Shown here piece after piece: positions 44,099-53,190 of a stretch of DNA of 64,000 nt; the first letter of the stretch is position 1, and every line of letters starts with the position of its first letter. The notes under the pieces are model-generated. The model searched no databases and was not told where the DNA came from. It saw nothing but the letters and a program-made list of their open reading frames with translations. The DNA is from G942493375 sp942493375 (lineage in GTDB: Bacteria; Armatimonadota; UBA5829). The stretch spans positions 3,472,001 to 3,536,000 of the forward strand of contig OW818698.1 of the NCBI GenBank assembly GCA_942493375.1, written 5' to 3'. A program made the translations under genes and the position numbers.

Positions 44099-44911
44099 TT
44101 AATCGACTACAATAATCACATTGAGTTTTTCCAGAAAATGGTGTTTACTGTTCAAGGTCTGTATCGTCCCGGCATCTGCATCAGATACTATAACATCCCA
44201 ATTACCTATTCCAGCGGATCCGGAAGCTTTGACTATCAACGGTTTGGACCCGCATCGTGAAAGTTTGTTTGCACCATCCAGACTTCTTGAATAGGATACT
44301 ATCCCGGACGCTTCAATTTGGTCGATAGTAGCATTCCCACCATCATAAACGACCTCACCACTCGATTTTAGTATTCTGGGACACATGCTTCTCTTGATAT
44401 TCAAGCCGGTAGTATCAACTATCAGGCATGTGTATCCGGAGGAATTAAGGTTTACTGCAGGTGGTGTTGTTTCATCAAAAGTATTTGCTGCATCAATTAT
44501 GGCTGTTCCTGGGCCGTCCTGTCCGTATACCGGAATCTTCAGCGTAACAATAGCTACAGCTCTAGCTTGAAGGGTTACCTGACGGGAATCAGAGTATTTT
44601 ACTGCGTTGATTATGCCAGCGATCCTGTTTCTCACTGCTGAATACTTTTCCAGTATTGGACTGGGATCCTGACCTTGAATGCTGGTTTTCTGTATCAAAG
44701 CCATCATTTTCACTGCTGCTGACTTACGAGCATCCACCATACCCTTTTCTCGGCTTTCTGTCTGCCTGGGATTCTGAATGACTGCCTGGCCTTCAGCTAT
44801 GTAAACACAGTTGTTCCAGTCTACTTCACAACGGGTATCTGCAGCAATTAGTGGTTGTGCAAATATACTCGATGATACCAGTAACCCTATACTCAGTAGC
44901 CATAATTTCAT
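44099..44911 (-). CDS. Secreted tandem paralog 3, function unknown
   Basis: A 270-residue exported protein. The signal peptide is LWLLSIGLLVSSSIFAQPLIAA; ATG 44911 follows GAGGGG. It shows the family blocks VYIAEGQAVIQNPRQTESRE, KMMALIQKTSIQGQDPSPIL, TLKIPVYGQDGPGTAII, SSGYTCLIVDTTGLNIKRSM, CPRILKSSGEVVYDGGNATI and GIGNWDVIVSDADAGTI, and ends LEKLNVIIVVD. It is closer to paralog 2 than to paralog 1 in the C-terminal half. Being furthest upstream it could be the ancestral copy, but order alone does not show that. Confidence 0.75.
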   Translation of the reverse strand: MKLWLLSIGLLVSSSIFAQPLIAADTRCEVDWNNCVYIAEGQAVIQNPRQTESREKGMVDARKSAAVKMMALIQKTSIQGQDPSPILEKYSAVRNRIAGIINAVKYSDSRQVTLQARAVAIVTLKIPVYGQDGPGTAIIDAANTFDETTPPAVNLNSSGYTCLIVDTTGLNIKRSMCPRILKSSGEVVYDGGNATIDQIEASGIVSYSRSLDGANKLSRCGSKPLIVKASGSAGIGNWDVIVSDADAGTIQTLNSKHHFLEKLNVIIVVD

Positions 44912-44981
44912 AGTCTTACCCCTCACAGATCCAGCCTGTAGAATAACTTTAGTAAATGCAAGGCTGAACTACCTTATACTA

Positions 44982-45008
44982 AGATATGCCATGTATCGGG
45001 ATGTCTGA
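44982..45008 (-). promoter_or_regulatory. Diverged upstream box of paralog 3
   Basis: GACATCCCGATACATGG followed by CATATCT aligns with the boxes of paralogs 1 and 2 and lies 71 nt before the start at 44911. Confidence 0.4.
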
Positions 45009-45115
45009 ATTCTATGGTTATTACCAGTATTTGATGTGAATGCTAAATATTCAGGGGAGTTTATAGCGGGTAAGAAGCTTTTGTAGTTTAAATGTGAGGA
45101 TAGAAAAGAGGAGGT

Positions 45116-45143
45116 ATCCCGCCATGAACACTCACGGCGGGAT
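45116..45143 (-). terminator. Terminator of the GH29-like gene
   Basis: ATCCCGCC and GGCGGGAT form an 8-bp GC-rich stem 11 bp after the stop at 45154; on the minus strand it leads to a pyrimidine-rich CCTCCTCTTTTC. Confidence 0.6.
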
Positions 45144-45153
45144 GAAAAGCTAC

Positions 45154-47763
45154 TTACTCGAATGCCTGGAGCTCACTGATTCCCATCTGAGCGCCTTCCT
45201 GCCCCGGACCATCGGGTTTTAAAGCAGTCACTCTAATGAAGCGAACGGGCTGTCCACTTGCGATGTGCTCTACAGTCCCACCTTTACCGTCTGTTATGTG
45301 AGCAATCTCACTCCAGTTCTTGCCATCGGCTGACAATAGAACCTTGTAATCTGTGGCCCAGCAGGTCTTAGCAAAAAGAACGCGGACTTCGCGGATATTG
45401 TAGGGTTTCATTAAATCAACCTGGTATGTCCAGGCCCATTCCCAGGCTCCCTGTGCTGTGGTATCCACATCTCCATCGACACCGCATTTCGCTTCAGAAA
45501 GCCCACCACTTGGTTCGAGTTCAACGACGCCGTCATTGCTCATCAGTTTTGATGGCTTATAATAGGCAAGATTTCCAGCGGGAATCGGCGGTCCCGGAGG
45601 CGTGGGAGGCGCGACAAATAGTTTCTTTGCCACATGAGGATGAGCTCCCTGCAGAGTGATCTTCAGGATAGTGTCTACTTCATCCGGTGTAATACCTGTA
45701 AGGTTTACAGTCAATTTTTCACCCGTTTGCTTGAATTTCACCGGCAAATTTCCATTCATCCAGACGATGCTCTTCACTTTCTGTTTTACACCCTTGAGTA
45801 GCAACGGAGCATTAGTCGGCATTCCGGTCCTGCCAAATGGGTTCTTCAGCATATGAATGTATATAGCTGTTCGGGGTAGGTTAATGGTGTTGTATCCGTA
45901 AACTCCACCGTCCAGCGGACCCATGTCTACTTTGGTATATGATTCAGTAAGTGAAGGCTTGCCAGTAGGATTTGCCCAGGCAGCCATACTGAAATGGGCC
46001 ATTGAGACAGGTGAATCTTCCAGTTTATGGAGGATACCATTCTTATCTGTACCAGAACCAAGTGTCGCAGTGTGGTCCAGGTTAGCGACCTGACCTTCAC
46101 CGATCATCGAGATGATAACCCTCATGTAGACTTTCCAGTCTGGTGATATGCCTTTTGCATCGGCAAATGTGGGATCAATTATAAGCCGCCAGCTTTCAAC
46201 TACACTCTTCTTCGGCCAGGCCATCTCACTCGGCCACAGACTCCAGTAATACTTACCCCAGGCATAATACCCTTCCAGAGAAATAACATCCCAATCACCG
46301 TGATAGGGCAGGTGGACTGTATTCTTTGCGATCACGATCTCAGGATCGATGGTTTTAATCATTGAAAAGAGTGCATCCGGGGACTGGTAGCCATAAACAT
46401 CAGGACTGCACCAGTCAAACCAGAATGCCTTTGGATGATATTTGCGCAGGGCTTCTTCTACCATAAGGATCGAACCGTTGTCACCACCATCATTTGCATT
46501 ACCAAGGTAGCCCATATACATACCGAATTTAAGACCCGCCCCCTCAAGAGCAGATTTGTATTTGCCTATAGTATCGACTGTGCCAGGGGCAGCATATGGT
46601 GACGGCCAACGATACTTCATGTCGCCGTTGTTGTAGGAAATTGGCATACCCAGGCCATATCCTTCTTTTTTCATAAGAGCAGCCATGCGCGGGATCTGGT
46701 CATCAGCCAGACTTTCAGGACCATGGATCAGAGCAACCAGCTTGTCTGTTTCATACCATCTGTTGGGACGTTCGTTTAGTTTGATGGAAAAACTTGAGGA
46801 TACACGCTTGCCTTTGGCATCTGCTACCTCAACCTTAAATGGATAGTTTTTAAGCGTAGCATCGACTGAGACTTTGCCTGAGATTGTGCCATTTTTGGAA
46901 AGATTTAAACCAGAGGGCAGGCTTCCCGAGATCAGGGTCCATTTGTATGGTGGCATGCCTCCCTGTGCAGTAAGGTTGAATGAGGAGGCATGGAGCATCA
47001 GGTCGGTGTTGCGTAGGAGGAACTGCATGTCGTTCCTGCTTACAGCTTTCATAGGATCGGCTTCAATATATGGCCATTCCCTGAATGCTGCAGGCAATAT
47101 TGCAGTTTTTATGTCTGCCATGGATTTGGAACAGATGGAGAGGGGACCTGTTGGGCCGCCTGTGCTGTATGTTACGTTGGGCAGAGCATCCCCAGTTGGA
47201 TCGCATATTCTGGCGTAGAAACCAAATCTGCCGTTTTCTTGATTTGCTATTTTCACCAACAGACTGTTCCAGCCTGGTGTCAAATTGGCAGCAGCTTTCA
47301 GCATATCCCGATAAGGAGTGGTCTTTTCTGAAGTGATTATCAAATCACCATTGACCCAGGCCTTAACTACATTGTTAGCCCCTATGCGCAATTCTCCAGC
47401 CTGAGCGATAGGACTGTATATATAGACATGAGCATAAGCCACTTTGGCAGCTATGGATTCATCCCGCTTTATCTTAAAATAGCTGAAAAGGTCCTGGTAG
47501 TCGTCGTAGTTCCTGCTAAAAAGACGGTCATCAAAATAGCGCCAGGTTTTACCCGCTGTAACCATCTGAAAATCCGGTTTGACCTGTGTTTCTCCGATAT
47601 AATCAGTGTTAAAACCTGAATTGGAAGCGTCATTATCAAATGTGCCAATGACCAGCCAGGTGTTTATAAACGGCCCCGAAAGATTGACCTTTTGGGCCAT
47701 AACGTGACCCGCTGCGAGAACAATCAATATACAGGACAGTAATATTCTATTTATGTATTTCAT
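45154..47763 (-). CDS. Secreted multidomain GH29-like glycosidase with CBM32-like C-terminus
   Basis: An 869-residue exported protein. The signal peptide is ILLSCILIVLAAGHVMA; AAGAGG precedes ATG 47763. Residues about 25-210 form a beta-sandwich of the type seen before glycosidase domains (ELRIGANNVVKAWVNGDLII). An Ig-like putative-binding domain follows (GLNLSKNGTISGKVSVDA). Residues about 335-690 resemble alpha-L-fucosidase GH29: YKSALEGAGLKFGMYMGYLG and HPKAFWFDWCSPD, where the Asp of FDW sits at the family nucleophile position. The last 140 residues are F5/8 discoidin-like (YKVLLSADGKNWSEIAH; RFIRVTALKPDGPG). Likely an extracellular exo-glycosidase; sugar specificity is not certain. Confidence 0.78.
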   Translation of the reverse strand: MKYINRILLSCILIVLAAGHVMAQKVNLSGPFINTWLVIGTFDNDASNSGFNTDYIGETQVKPDFQMVTAGKTWRYFDDRLFSRNYDDYQDLFSYFKIKRDESIAAKVAYAHVYIYSPIAQAGELRIGANNVVKAWVNGDLIITSEKTTPYRDMLKAAANLTPGWNSLLVKIANQENGRFGFYARICDPTGDALPNVTYSTGGPTGPLSICSKSMADIKTAILPAAFREWPYIEADPMKAVSRNDMQFLLRNTDLMLHASSFNLTAQGGMPPYKWTLISGSLPSGLNLSKNGTISGKVSVDATLKNYPFKVEVADAKGKRVSSSFSIKLNERPNRWYETDKLVALIHGPESLADDQIPRMAALMKKEGYGLGMPISYNNGDMKYRWPSPYAAPGTVDTIGKYKSALEGAGLKFGMYMGYLGNANDGGDNGSILMVEEALRKYHPKAFWFDWCSPDVYGYQSPDALFSMIKTIDPEIVIAKNTVHLPYHGDWDVISLEGYYAWGKYYWSLWPSEMAWPKKSVVESWRLIIDPTFADAKGISPDWKVYMRVIISMIGEGQVANLDHTATLGSGTDKNGILHKLEDSPVSMAHFSMAAWANPTGKPSLTESYTKVDMGPLDGGVYGYNTINLPRTAIYIHMLKNPFGRTGMPTNAPLLLKGVKQKVKSIVWMNGNLPVKFKQTGEKLTVNLTGITPDEVDTILKITLQGAHPHVAKKLFVAPPTPPGPPIPAGNLAYYKPSKLMSNDGVVELEPSGGLSEAKCGVDGDVDTTAQGAWEWAWTYQVDLMKPYNIREVRVLFAKTCWATDYKVLLSADGKNWSEIAHITDGKGGTVEHIASGQPVRFIRVTALKPDGPGQEGAQMGISELQAFE

Positions 47764-48115
47764 TTATAACCTCTTAAATGGATTCGCCGAGATTTACTAT
47801 ATCATATTGCTGAGAGATGCGTTTAACTCGCTTCAACCCATTACACCACTTTAGGTCGTTAGGTATTGGGTGGAGTAGAACGAAAACTCATATTCCGACA
47901 GGATTAACAAGATCTGCAAGATTAGCAAAAAGGGATATAAATATTCTGCTTAGAGGAGTGAAACGCATAATCTCGGAATTGCCTAGCTTTCGGAATTGAA
48001 AGCAGATCCTTCATTTTTCAGGATGACAGTATTTTGGGTGGCTGAAAACAAAATATGCTCCGGAACGGTTGATCGCTTCGGAGCATATGTAGAATTAACT
48101 ATTGTTGCTGATGGA
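47764..48115. other. 352-bp gap with repeat fragments and a terminator
   Basis: It holds an acaggattaacaagatctgc tract (47898-47935), a half copy of the GTCATCCTGAA family (GCAGATCCTTCA...TTCAGGATGACA, 48001-48030), and the terminator at 48053-48088. I see no gene. Confidence 0.55.
48053..48088 (-). terminator. Terminator of the SDR gene
   Basis: ATATGCTCCG and CGGAGCATAT form a perfect 10-bp stem 27 bp after the SDR stop; the minus strand continues with TTTTGTTTTC. Confidence 0.75.
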
Positions 48116-48901
48116 TCAGCGCATTTCCTGGCCGCCGGTGACGTTGATTGCCTGGCCGGTCATATAATTGGCATCTTCAGAGGCGAGGAACATGACAACG
48201 TTTGTGACATCATCGTATTCGCAGCCTCTGCCAAGGGGAACCTGGTCCATGTATTTGCGCTTTACTTCATCTACACTGATTCCCTGGGTTCTGGCATACT
48301 GCTCGAATAAGCTGTTCTGCCACAGTGTTCCCTCAAGTAGGTTACCGGGGCATACTGAGTTGACCCTCACGCCGTATGGAGCCATTTCCAGGGCCAGAGA
48401 CTGAGTCAGACCAATTCCACCGAACTTACTGGCAGCATATGCTGAATTGCGGAAACTGCCTTTTTTGCCGGACTTAGAGTTGATCTGGACGATGCTGCCG
48501 CTCTTCTGTTCTTTCATTGCCAGGCAGGCATGCTTTGCGCAGACTGCATATCCGAACAGATTGACGTCCATAACGAACTTCCACTCATTCATTGGGAACT
48601 CCATAAGCTCATAAGCTTTCAGAACTCCCGCATTGGATACGAGTATATCAACTTTGCTAAACTCTTCTACTACCTTTGCGAATACGCCTTTGACTTCTTC
48701 TTCGTCGGTGACGTTCATCCGAAGTCCAAGTGCTTTTACGCCGTATTCGGATGCAATAGCGTCGGCAGTCTTTTGTGCGCCATCAGCATTGATATCACCC
48801 AACACTAAATTGGCACCTTCGGCGGCAAATCTTTTGGCCATAGCTTCGCCCAATCCCTGAGCACCACCGGTAATCACTACTACTTTGTCTTTGAAACGCA
48901 T
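48116..48901 (-). CDS. Short-chain dehydrogenase/reductase (sugar-alcohol type)
   Basis: A 261-residue classical SDR. VVVITGGAQGLGEAMA is the NAD(P)-binding TGxxxGxG, ILVSNAGVL the NAG motif, and YAASKFGGIGL the catalytic Tyr-x-x-x-Lys, with Ser in IVQINSKSGKKG. Family layout is closest to polyol and sorbitol-6-phosphate dehydrogenases. ATG 48901 is preferred since AGAGG lies upstream; the frame is open to 48958 but the extension is not family-like. With the ADH and class II aldolase genes upstream on the same strand it forms a probable sugar-catabolism cluster. Confidence 0.88.
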   Translation of the reverse strand: MRFKDKVVVITGGAQGLGEAMAKRFAAEGANLVLGDINADGAQKTADAIASEYGVKALGLRMNVTDEEEVKGVFAKVVEEFSKVDILVSNAGVLKAYELMEFPMNEWKFVMDVNLFGYAVCAKHACLAMKEQKSGSIVQINSKSGKKGSFRNSAYAASKFGGIGLTQSLALEMAPYGVRVNSVCPGNLLEGTLWQNSLFEQYARTQGISVDEVKRKYMDQVPLGRGCEYDDVTNVVMFLASEDANYMTGQAINVTGGQEMR

Positions 48902-48975
48902 AATAGAACCTCTTATACTAATCCCCGCATAATTAAATGTCATCCTGTCATAATGCAAATATCCTAAACCAAAGT

Positions 48976-49075
48976 TGTCATCCTGAACGCAGTGAAGGAT
49001 CTAAAAGCAGATCCTTCACTGCGTTCAGGATGACATCGCCCGTTCAGGATGACAATTCAATTCAGGATGACATAT
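48976..49075. repeat. Perfect 27-bp-arm hairpin plus partial iterations, GTCATCCTGAA family
   Basis: Arms 48976-49002 and 49009-49035 are perfectly complementary over 27 bp with the loop AAAAGC. Two shortened right-arm copies (CGTTCAGGATGACA and TTCAGGATGACA) follow to 49072. It lies between ADH and SDR in a 190-bp gap. Related copies: 38486-38553, 48001-48030, 55658-55690. Confidence 0.8.
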
Positions 49076-49091
49076 TAACGGGTATATTTGA

Positions 49092-50840
49092 CTAATCGTT
49101 TGCTAGTTTGGTGCTGAGGAGTTCGTCTTCAGCTTCTTTTGTCCAGAACTTACCACCAGACAGTTTGGCATGCACATTCGGCAGGACATTTTTCAGCTCT
49201 GATAGTGCAGTCAATGGCAGAGTGATGTGTGGGAAGATGACGGTCTTGCCTGGGAATCTGGCTTCTTTGACTGCATGAACGCCATCTGCCATAGCATCGA
49301 TTCCACCAATAGCTGCAAGGGAGTTCTTTGTAGGCAGTTCACCGGATTCAGTGTAGTCCAGAGTATCTACCATGTCTTTTGGTCTGGATCCACTGGAACC
49401 AACAAATCTGTTGCCGTTCATGAATGTTACGCTAAGGTCGATCGTTGCGATCGTGCCGCGAGGAACACCAGCGAAGATATTCATGAGGCCACCTTTTGCC
49501 AGATGCGGAATGGCAGAAGAGATCAGGAATGCAACCGGCGCCAGGACTACGATGTCATTGAACCCGTTGCCACCAGTCATATCTGCGATCGCTTTAGCCT
49601 GAGCTTCAGGTCCGGCTTCCATGGGATTAAGGAAGACTATCTCAACGCCATTTTCTTTTGCAGATTCAGCAACTGAGTCCTTCAAATATTGAAGTCTGCT
49701 GTTGTCTACATCTGTGCAGAGCATTTTCTTAGGACCGTTAGCCATCTTAGCTGCGCGCTGGACGTGCATCTGACCCATAGGACCAGCTGCTCCGATGAAC
49801 CATGCTGTCCCGCCTGCTGCAAACTCGCTATCGCGGCTGTTAGCATAAGCTTCAGATATATTTCCAGTCAGAGTGCCTACATAGTCGATGTAGTCATAGT
49901 GGACTCGTCCAACATCAATCTGCAAAGGTCGGCTTATGGGAGTTGTAGAAATCATAGCCATTACACCGTTGTGTGCAGTGACTTGAGTTATAGCTTCGGC
50001 GGTGTCTGCATCAGGAGTGCCCAGGATGATGATATCATCGAACCCCTTATCACCGGTTCTCTCCTGTGAAAGAGCTTTTACCTGATCAGCTGTGAGTTTT
50101 TCGATCTCTATAACTTCGACTCCAGGGCACAGGCTGAGGAGTTTGGGTTTGAAGCAATCGCATACGCCAGCAAGAATTATCTTCGCAGGACAGCCGGCAG
50201 CAGTGAGCCTGTTATCCAGTGCATATTCGCCACTTTCAAACTGAGCTACCAAGAGGGCTCCACCAGGCTGCAGGTTCTTGCGTGGGTAGATTCGATAAGA
50301 AGCAACTACGCAGGTCCAGGGCTCAACCAGTGCGGCTTCGGCATATCCGGTGTTGGAGTCCTTGATAGGAATCAGGTAGGAACCTTCATCACCGTTGAGG
50401 ACGGGTTCGCCGACGATACCATATTGCTGCATACCACCAGCCAGGGCATATCCATAGGCGATGTTTACACCCTTAAAATATACATCTGCCTGCACAATAA
50501 ATCTGTCGCCAGGTGCATATTTGTCTTTGTAGTTCTCACCGGCTTCTACAACAGATAAAGATACTTCGTGTCCAGGAATTACAGGGTCTGCAATTAGATC
50601 TCTGCCGGTAACTCGCGGATGGGTTGAACCCTGGGTGATAAGCTTTACATCTGAAAAACATATTCCGATGGCATCTACACGGACCAGCACTTCATCTGCC
50701 TTGGGTTTAACTAATGGCAGCACGTCCGGCTTTCCGGTCTTGCCAAAGTTGTCTACTCCGGCTTCGTACATCCGCCAGGCCAGATTGGTCTCCGGCAGCT
50801 CAAATTCCATTTTTCTATATTTGTTTAATACGTCGCTCAC
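49092..50840 (-). CDS. Zinc-type alcohol dehydrogenase (MDR) with duplicated Rossmann-like region
   Basis: About 582 residues from GTG 50840, much longer than the usual 340-380 for medium-chain dehydrogenases. The N-terminal GroES-like part has VDAIGICFSDVKL (Cys ligand region) and VIPGHEVSLSVVEAG (GHE). It is followed by two nucleotide-binding-like segments: GGALLVAQFESGEYALDNRL with GFDDIIILGTPDADTAEAI, and GGTAWFIGAAGPMGQMHVQR with GFNDIVVLAPVAFLI. The second has the true GxxGPMG turn. The start at GTG 50840 is a choice over GTG 50924, because only weak AAGG support exists and the family begins near here. It probably oxidises a sugar alcohol or sugar phosphate alongside the SDR and aldolase. 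Confidence 0.8.
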   Translation of the reverse strand: MSDVLNKYRKMEFELPETNLAWRMYEAGVDNFGKTGKPDVLPLVKPKADEVLVRVDAIGICFSDVKLITQGSTHPRVTGRDLIADPVIPGHEVSLSVVEAGENYKDKYAPGDRFIVQADVYFKGVNIAYGYALAGGMQQYGIVGEPVLNGDEGSYLIPIKDSNTGYAEAALVEPWTCVVASYRIYPRKNLQPGGALLVAQFESGEYALDNRLTAAGCPAKIILAGVCDCFKPKLLSLCPGVEVIEIEKLTADQVKALSQERTGDKGFDDIIILGTPDADTAEAITQVTAHNGVMAMISTTPISRPLQIDVGRVHYDYIDYVGTLTGNISEAYANSRDSEFAAGGTAWFIGAAGPMGQMHVQRAAKMANGPKKMLCTDVDNSRLQYLKDSVAESAKENGVEIVFLNPMEAGPEAQAKAIADMTGGNGFNDIVVLAPVAFLISSAIPHLAKGGLMNIFAGVPRGTIATIDLSVTFMNGNRFVGSSGSRPKDMVDTLDYTESGELPTKNSLAAIGGIDAMADGVHAVKEARFPGKTVIFPHITLPLTALSELKNVLPNVHAKLSGGKFWTKEAEDELLSTKLAND

Positions 50841-50972
50841 TTTGAGTACGCCTTTCTTGCCCGCTCCCCCCTGATGCCATATTGATGCAACGGGACGGGC
50901 AGGCTGATATTTATGTCCCACCACACAGGTAGGAATTAAATCCTATATCAAATCATTCATAACGAACACAGT

Positions 50973-51737
50973 CTATTTTCCGGATTGCTTGATGCGAAGT
51001 TCCTCGTCTGGTCTGGTATAAATGCGTCGCACATTTTCTTCACTAAGATAGTTCACACCACCGAAGCCGGTCGCACCTAATAATACTCTGGCAGCCTTGC
51101 AATACATTGCTGTAATTGCTTCGACTTCATGGGCATTCTTTCCAACAGCGATGATGCCATGGTTACGGATCAGTATTACTTTTGGCACACAGCCATTGCG
51201 CTTGATGAATGCATTGGTCTCATCACGAATTCCACGAGCAAGTCCGAGTCCCGGATCTTGATATTCCATAAAGACCGGTTCAATTCCGCAGTATACGATC
51301 TCATCAGGGAAGAGTCTTCCACCATTTATGATCTCTTTAGCATTTTTGCTGCACAGGAGAGCATTAACAGCGGTGGCGTGTGTATGACCGACGAAATTGA
51401 TCCCTGGAAGTGAGAGCAGAAAACCGTGGAATGTGGTTTCAATGGAAGGCATAAGCGGATTGCTTTGATCTGCCTTTGCTGCATTAAGCTCAAGCTTTAT
51501 CTGATCATCGGTCAGTTCGCCTTTGTCTAAAACACCGAGTGCATCCTGCATTTTAACTTTAACGAAAGTCTTTTCATCGCTCTGAGACAGATACTTGCCA
51601 CTGGCTTTTACATAGAAGAAATCATCGTCAACTTTACCAGAGGTATTGCCTTCACCGAGAATAACATAGTCGTTTTCTGGTTTTCCCAGTGTCTGGGACA
51701 TATTAATAAGTTCTTGTAGAACCGTTTTTTCATCCAT
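50973..51737 (-). CDS. Class II aldolase/adducin-family protein
   Basis: A 254-residue zinc-dependent aldolase-fold protein. GEGNTSGKVDDDFFYVKASG is the phosphate-binding N-terminal region, INFVGHTHATAVNALL carries the two zinc histidines, and ILIRNHGIIAVGKNAHE the third. The general role is cleavage of a sugar phosphate to dihydroxyacetone phosphate and an aldehyde, as in fuculose- or rhamnulose-1-phosphate aldolases. GGAGGGTG lies upstream of ATG 51737. It begins the cluster followed by the ADH and SDR genes. Confidence 0.85.
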   Translation of the reverse strand: MDEKTVLQELINMSQTLGKPENDYVILGEGNTSGKVDDDFFYVKASGKYLSQSDEKTFVKVKMQDALGVLDKGELTDDQIKLELNAAKADQSNPLMPSIETTFHGFLLSLPGINFVGHTHATAVNALLCSKNAKEIINGGRLFPDEIVYCGIEPVFMEYQDPGLGLARGIRDETNAFIKRNGCVPKVILIRNHGIIAVGKNAHEVEAITAMYCKAARVLLGATGFGGVNYLSEENVRRIYTRPDEELRIKQSGK

Positions 51738-51863
51738 TGTTGATCACCCTCCAACCTCCTAATTTTAGCAGATTTACGGGGCTGAAGTCGAATTGTAAGG
51801 TAAATATGAAACTTGGCGGGGGTGTAAATGTATGCAATACTTGACGAATCGGGTAAGTTGAGT

Positions 51864-51892
51864 TCCCTCCGGATATGGGATATCCGGAGGGA
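51864..51892 (-). terminator. Perfect 13-bp stem after the small exported protein gene
   Basis: TCCCTCCGGATAT and ATATCCGGAGGGA flank a 3-nt loop, 21 bp past the stop at 51913. No T-tract, but the stem is very stable. Confidence 0.6.
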
Positions 51893-51912
51893 TATAAGGG
51901 TCTATTTGTAAG

Positions 51913-52470
51913 TTACTTGGCAGGTGCTCCCTGTGATTTAGCTATGATAGGAGCTGCAATTTTCATCAGCTTCTGGTAGTCGATCTTACCTTCTATTCTG
52001 GCAACATCCATTTTGTTGACTGACTTACCATCAATCTTTACTGTCTGCATCCGGTAACCATACAGCTCAGCCATATCCGATTGAGCGAATACTGATATGA
52101 CTTGTCCATTCTTGGATTTCATATAGAAGACTTTGTTCCATTTGCCTGCTGGTATCTTTTGGTTGTAGAAAGATACCAGTTTAGCAATATCGACACCAGG
52201 TTTGCTGGATTCCAACTGTAGATATTCAACACGGGTAACATTCTTGAGTACATCGGTTATGTCATCTTCATTGATTCCCGCGACCATGTCTCCGGCTCCG
52301 GAGATGAACATTGGCAAAAGAGTAGCCAAATCCTCATTGTTCATATTGATTTCCATCATCACCTGAGCACCAGGATATGTTGGAATAGTAATTGGGGGTT
52401 TGTCTTGAGCAACGGCCATTACAGCAAGTAAACATAGTGCGATTGAAATAATTGTTCTGATTTTTTTCAT
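51913..52470 (-). CDS. Small exported protein of unknown function
   Basis: A 185-residue protein. The signal peptide IRTIISIALCLLAVMAVA ends before QDKPPITIPTYPGAQ. The mature part has a pattern shared by small bacterial proteins that start with a PGAQV-type segment and a charged (alpha/beta) core: VEYLQLESSKPGVDIAKLV and WNKVFYMKSKNGQVISVF. No cysteines in the mature part and no catalytic motif. GGAG lies upstream of ATG 52470. It starts 41 bp after the ankyrin-repeat gene and may share its transcript. Confidence 0.65.
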   Translation of the reverse strand: MKKIRTIISIALCLLAVMAVAQDKPPITIPTYPGAQVMMEINMNNEDLATLLPMFISGAGDMVAGINEDDITDVLKNVTRVEYLQLESSKPGVDIAKLVSFYNQKIPAGKWNKVFYMKSKNGQVISVFAQSDMAELYGYRMQTVKIDGKSVNKMDVARIEGKIDYQKLMKIAAPIIAKSQGAPAK

Positions 52471-52511
52471 AGTGATCCTCCAATGATATCGGGACTATTA
52501 TTACATATAAC

Positions 52512-53120
52512 TCAATATTGCCCGCCTGATGCAATCAGGGCCTGGGCTACACCATTTTGATTTTTAAGGACTGCCAGGTGAAGCGGGGTTTCGTCATGGT
52601 TGTTTTTAATATTGGGATCCGCTCCTGCAACCAGCAACATTTCTACTACTCTTTTACGACCTTTTGCAGATGCAAAGTGCAGTGGGGTATTACCGACCCG
52701 GTCTTTTGCATTAATATCAGCGCCTGAATCGATAAGAACCTTTATAATCTCCCGCCCACTCTTAGCAGCTGCCACATGCAGAGGTGTCTGCTGCCTGCCA
52801 TCGCGGATATTTACGTTCATACCTGCAGATAAACCTGTCTTCAGGACTTCACAATTACCCTTTGACACCGCAACATGCAGGGCTGTTTTACGGCCAAAAG
52901 CAGATGTTTTGGGAATCTTGTCCGCTGGCGGTTTCACTGGTTTTTCAGCTTTTACAGGTTTGGAAGGTTTTGCAGACTTATTTGATTTAACTGTTTTAGA
53001 TAACTGATTTGTTTGTTCGGGTTTTTCAATTACAGGTTCTGGTGTTTTCTCTTTAATACCCACGAAAGTCCTGGCAGCGGCTGCAACTCCATATAGCAAT
53101 ACAGAAAATCTATTTTTCAT
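52512..53120 (-). CDS. Ankyrin-repeat protein with Lys/Pro-rich spacer
   Basis: A 202-residue protein. A short N-terminal segment (RFSVLLYGVAAAARTFVG) may be a weak signal or anchor. Residues 25-80 are rich in Lys and Pro (SKPVKAEKPVKPPADKIP). Four ankyrin repeats follow (KTALHVAVSKGNCEVLKTGL; QTPLHVAAAKSGREIIKVLI; NTPLHFASAKGRKRVVEMLL; ETPLHLAVLKNQNGVAQALI). Ankyrin stacks bind proteins; the partner is unknown. It precedes the small exported protein on the same strand. Confidence 0.82.
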   Translation of the reverse strand: MKNRFSVLLYGVAAAARTFVGIKEKTPEPVIEKPEQTNQLSKTVKSNKSAKPSKPVKAEKPVKPPADKIPKTSAFGRKTALHVAVSKGNCEVLKTGLSAGMNVNIRDGRQQTPLHVAAAKSGREIIKVLIDSGADINAKDRVGNTPLHFASAKGRKRVVEMLLVAGADPNIKNNHDETPLHLAVLKNQNGVAQALIASGGQY

Positions 53121-53190
53121 CTACCAGTCCTTGCATGCATTGCATACAGTATACGAAAGAAAGACGCAATATTACCAGCAGGATTGCGAT

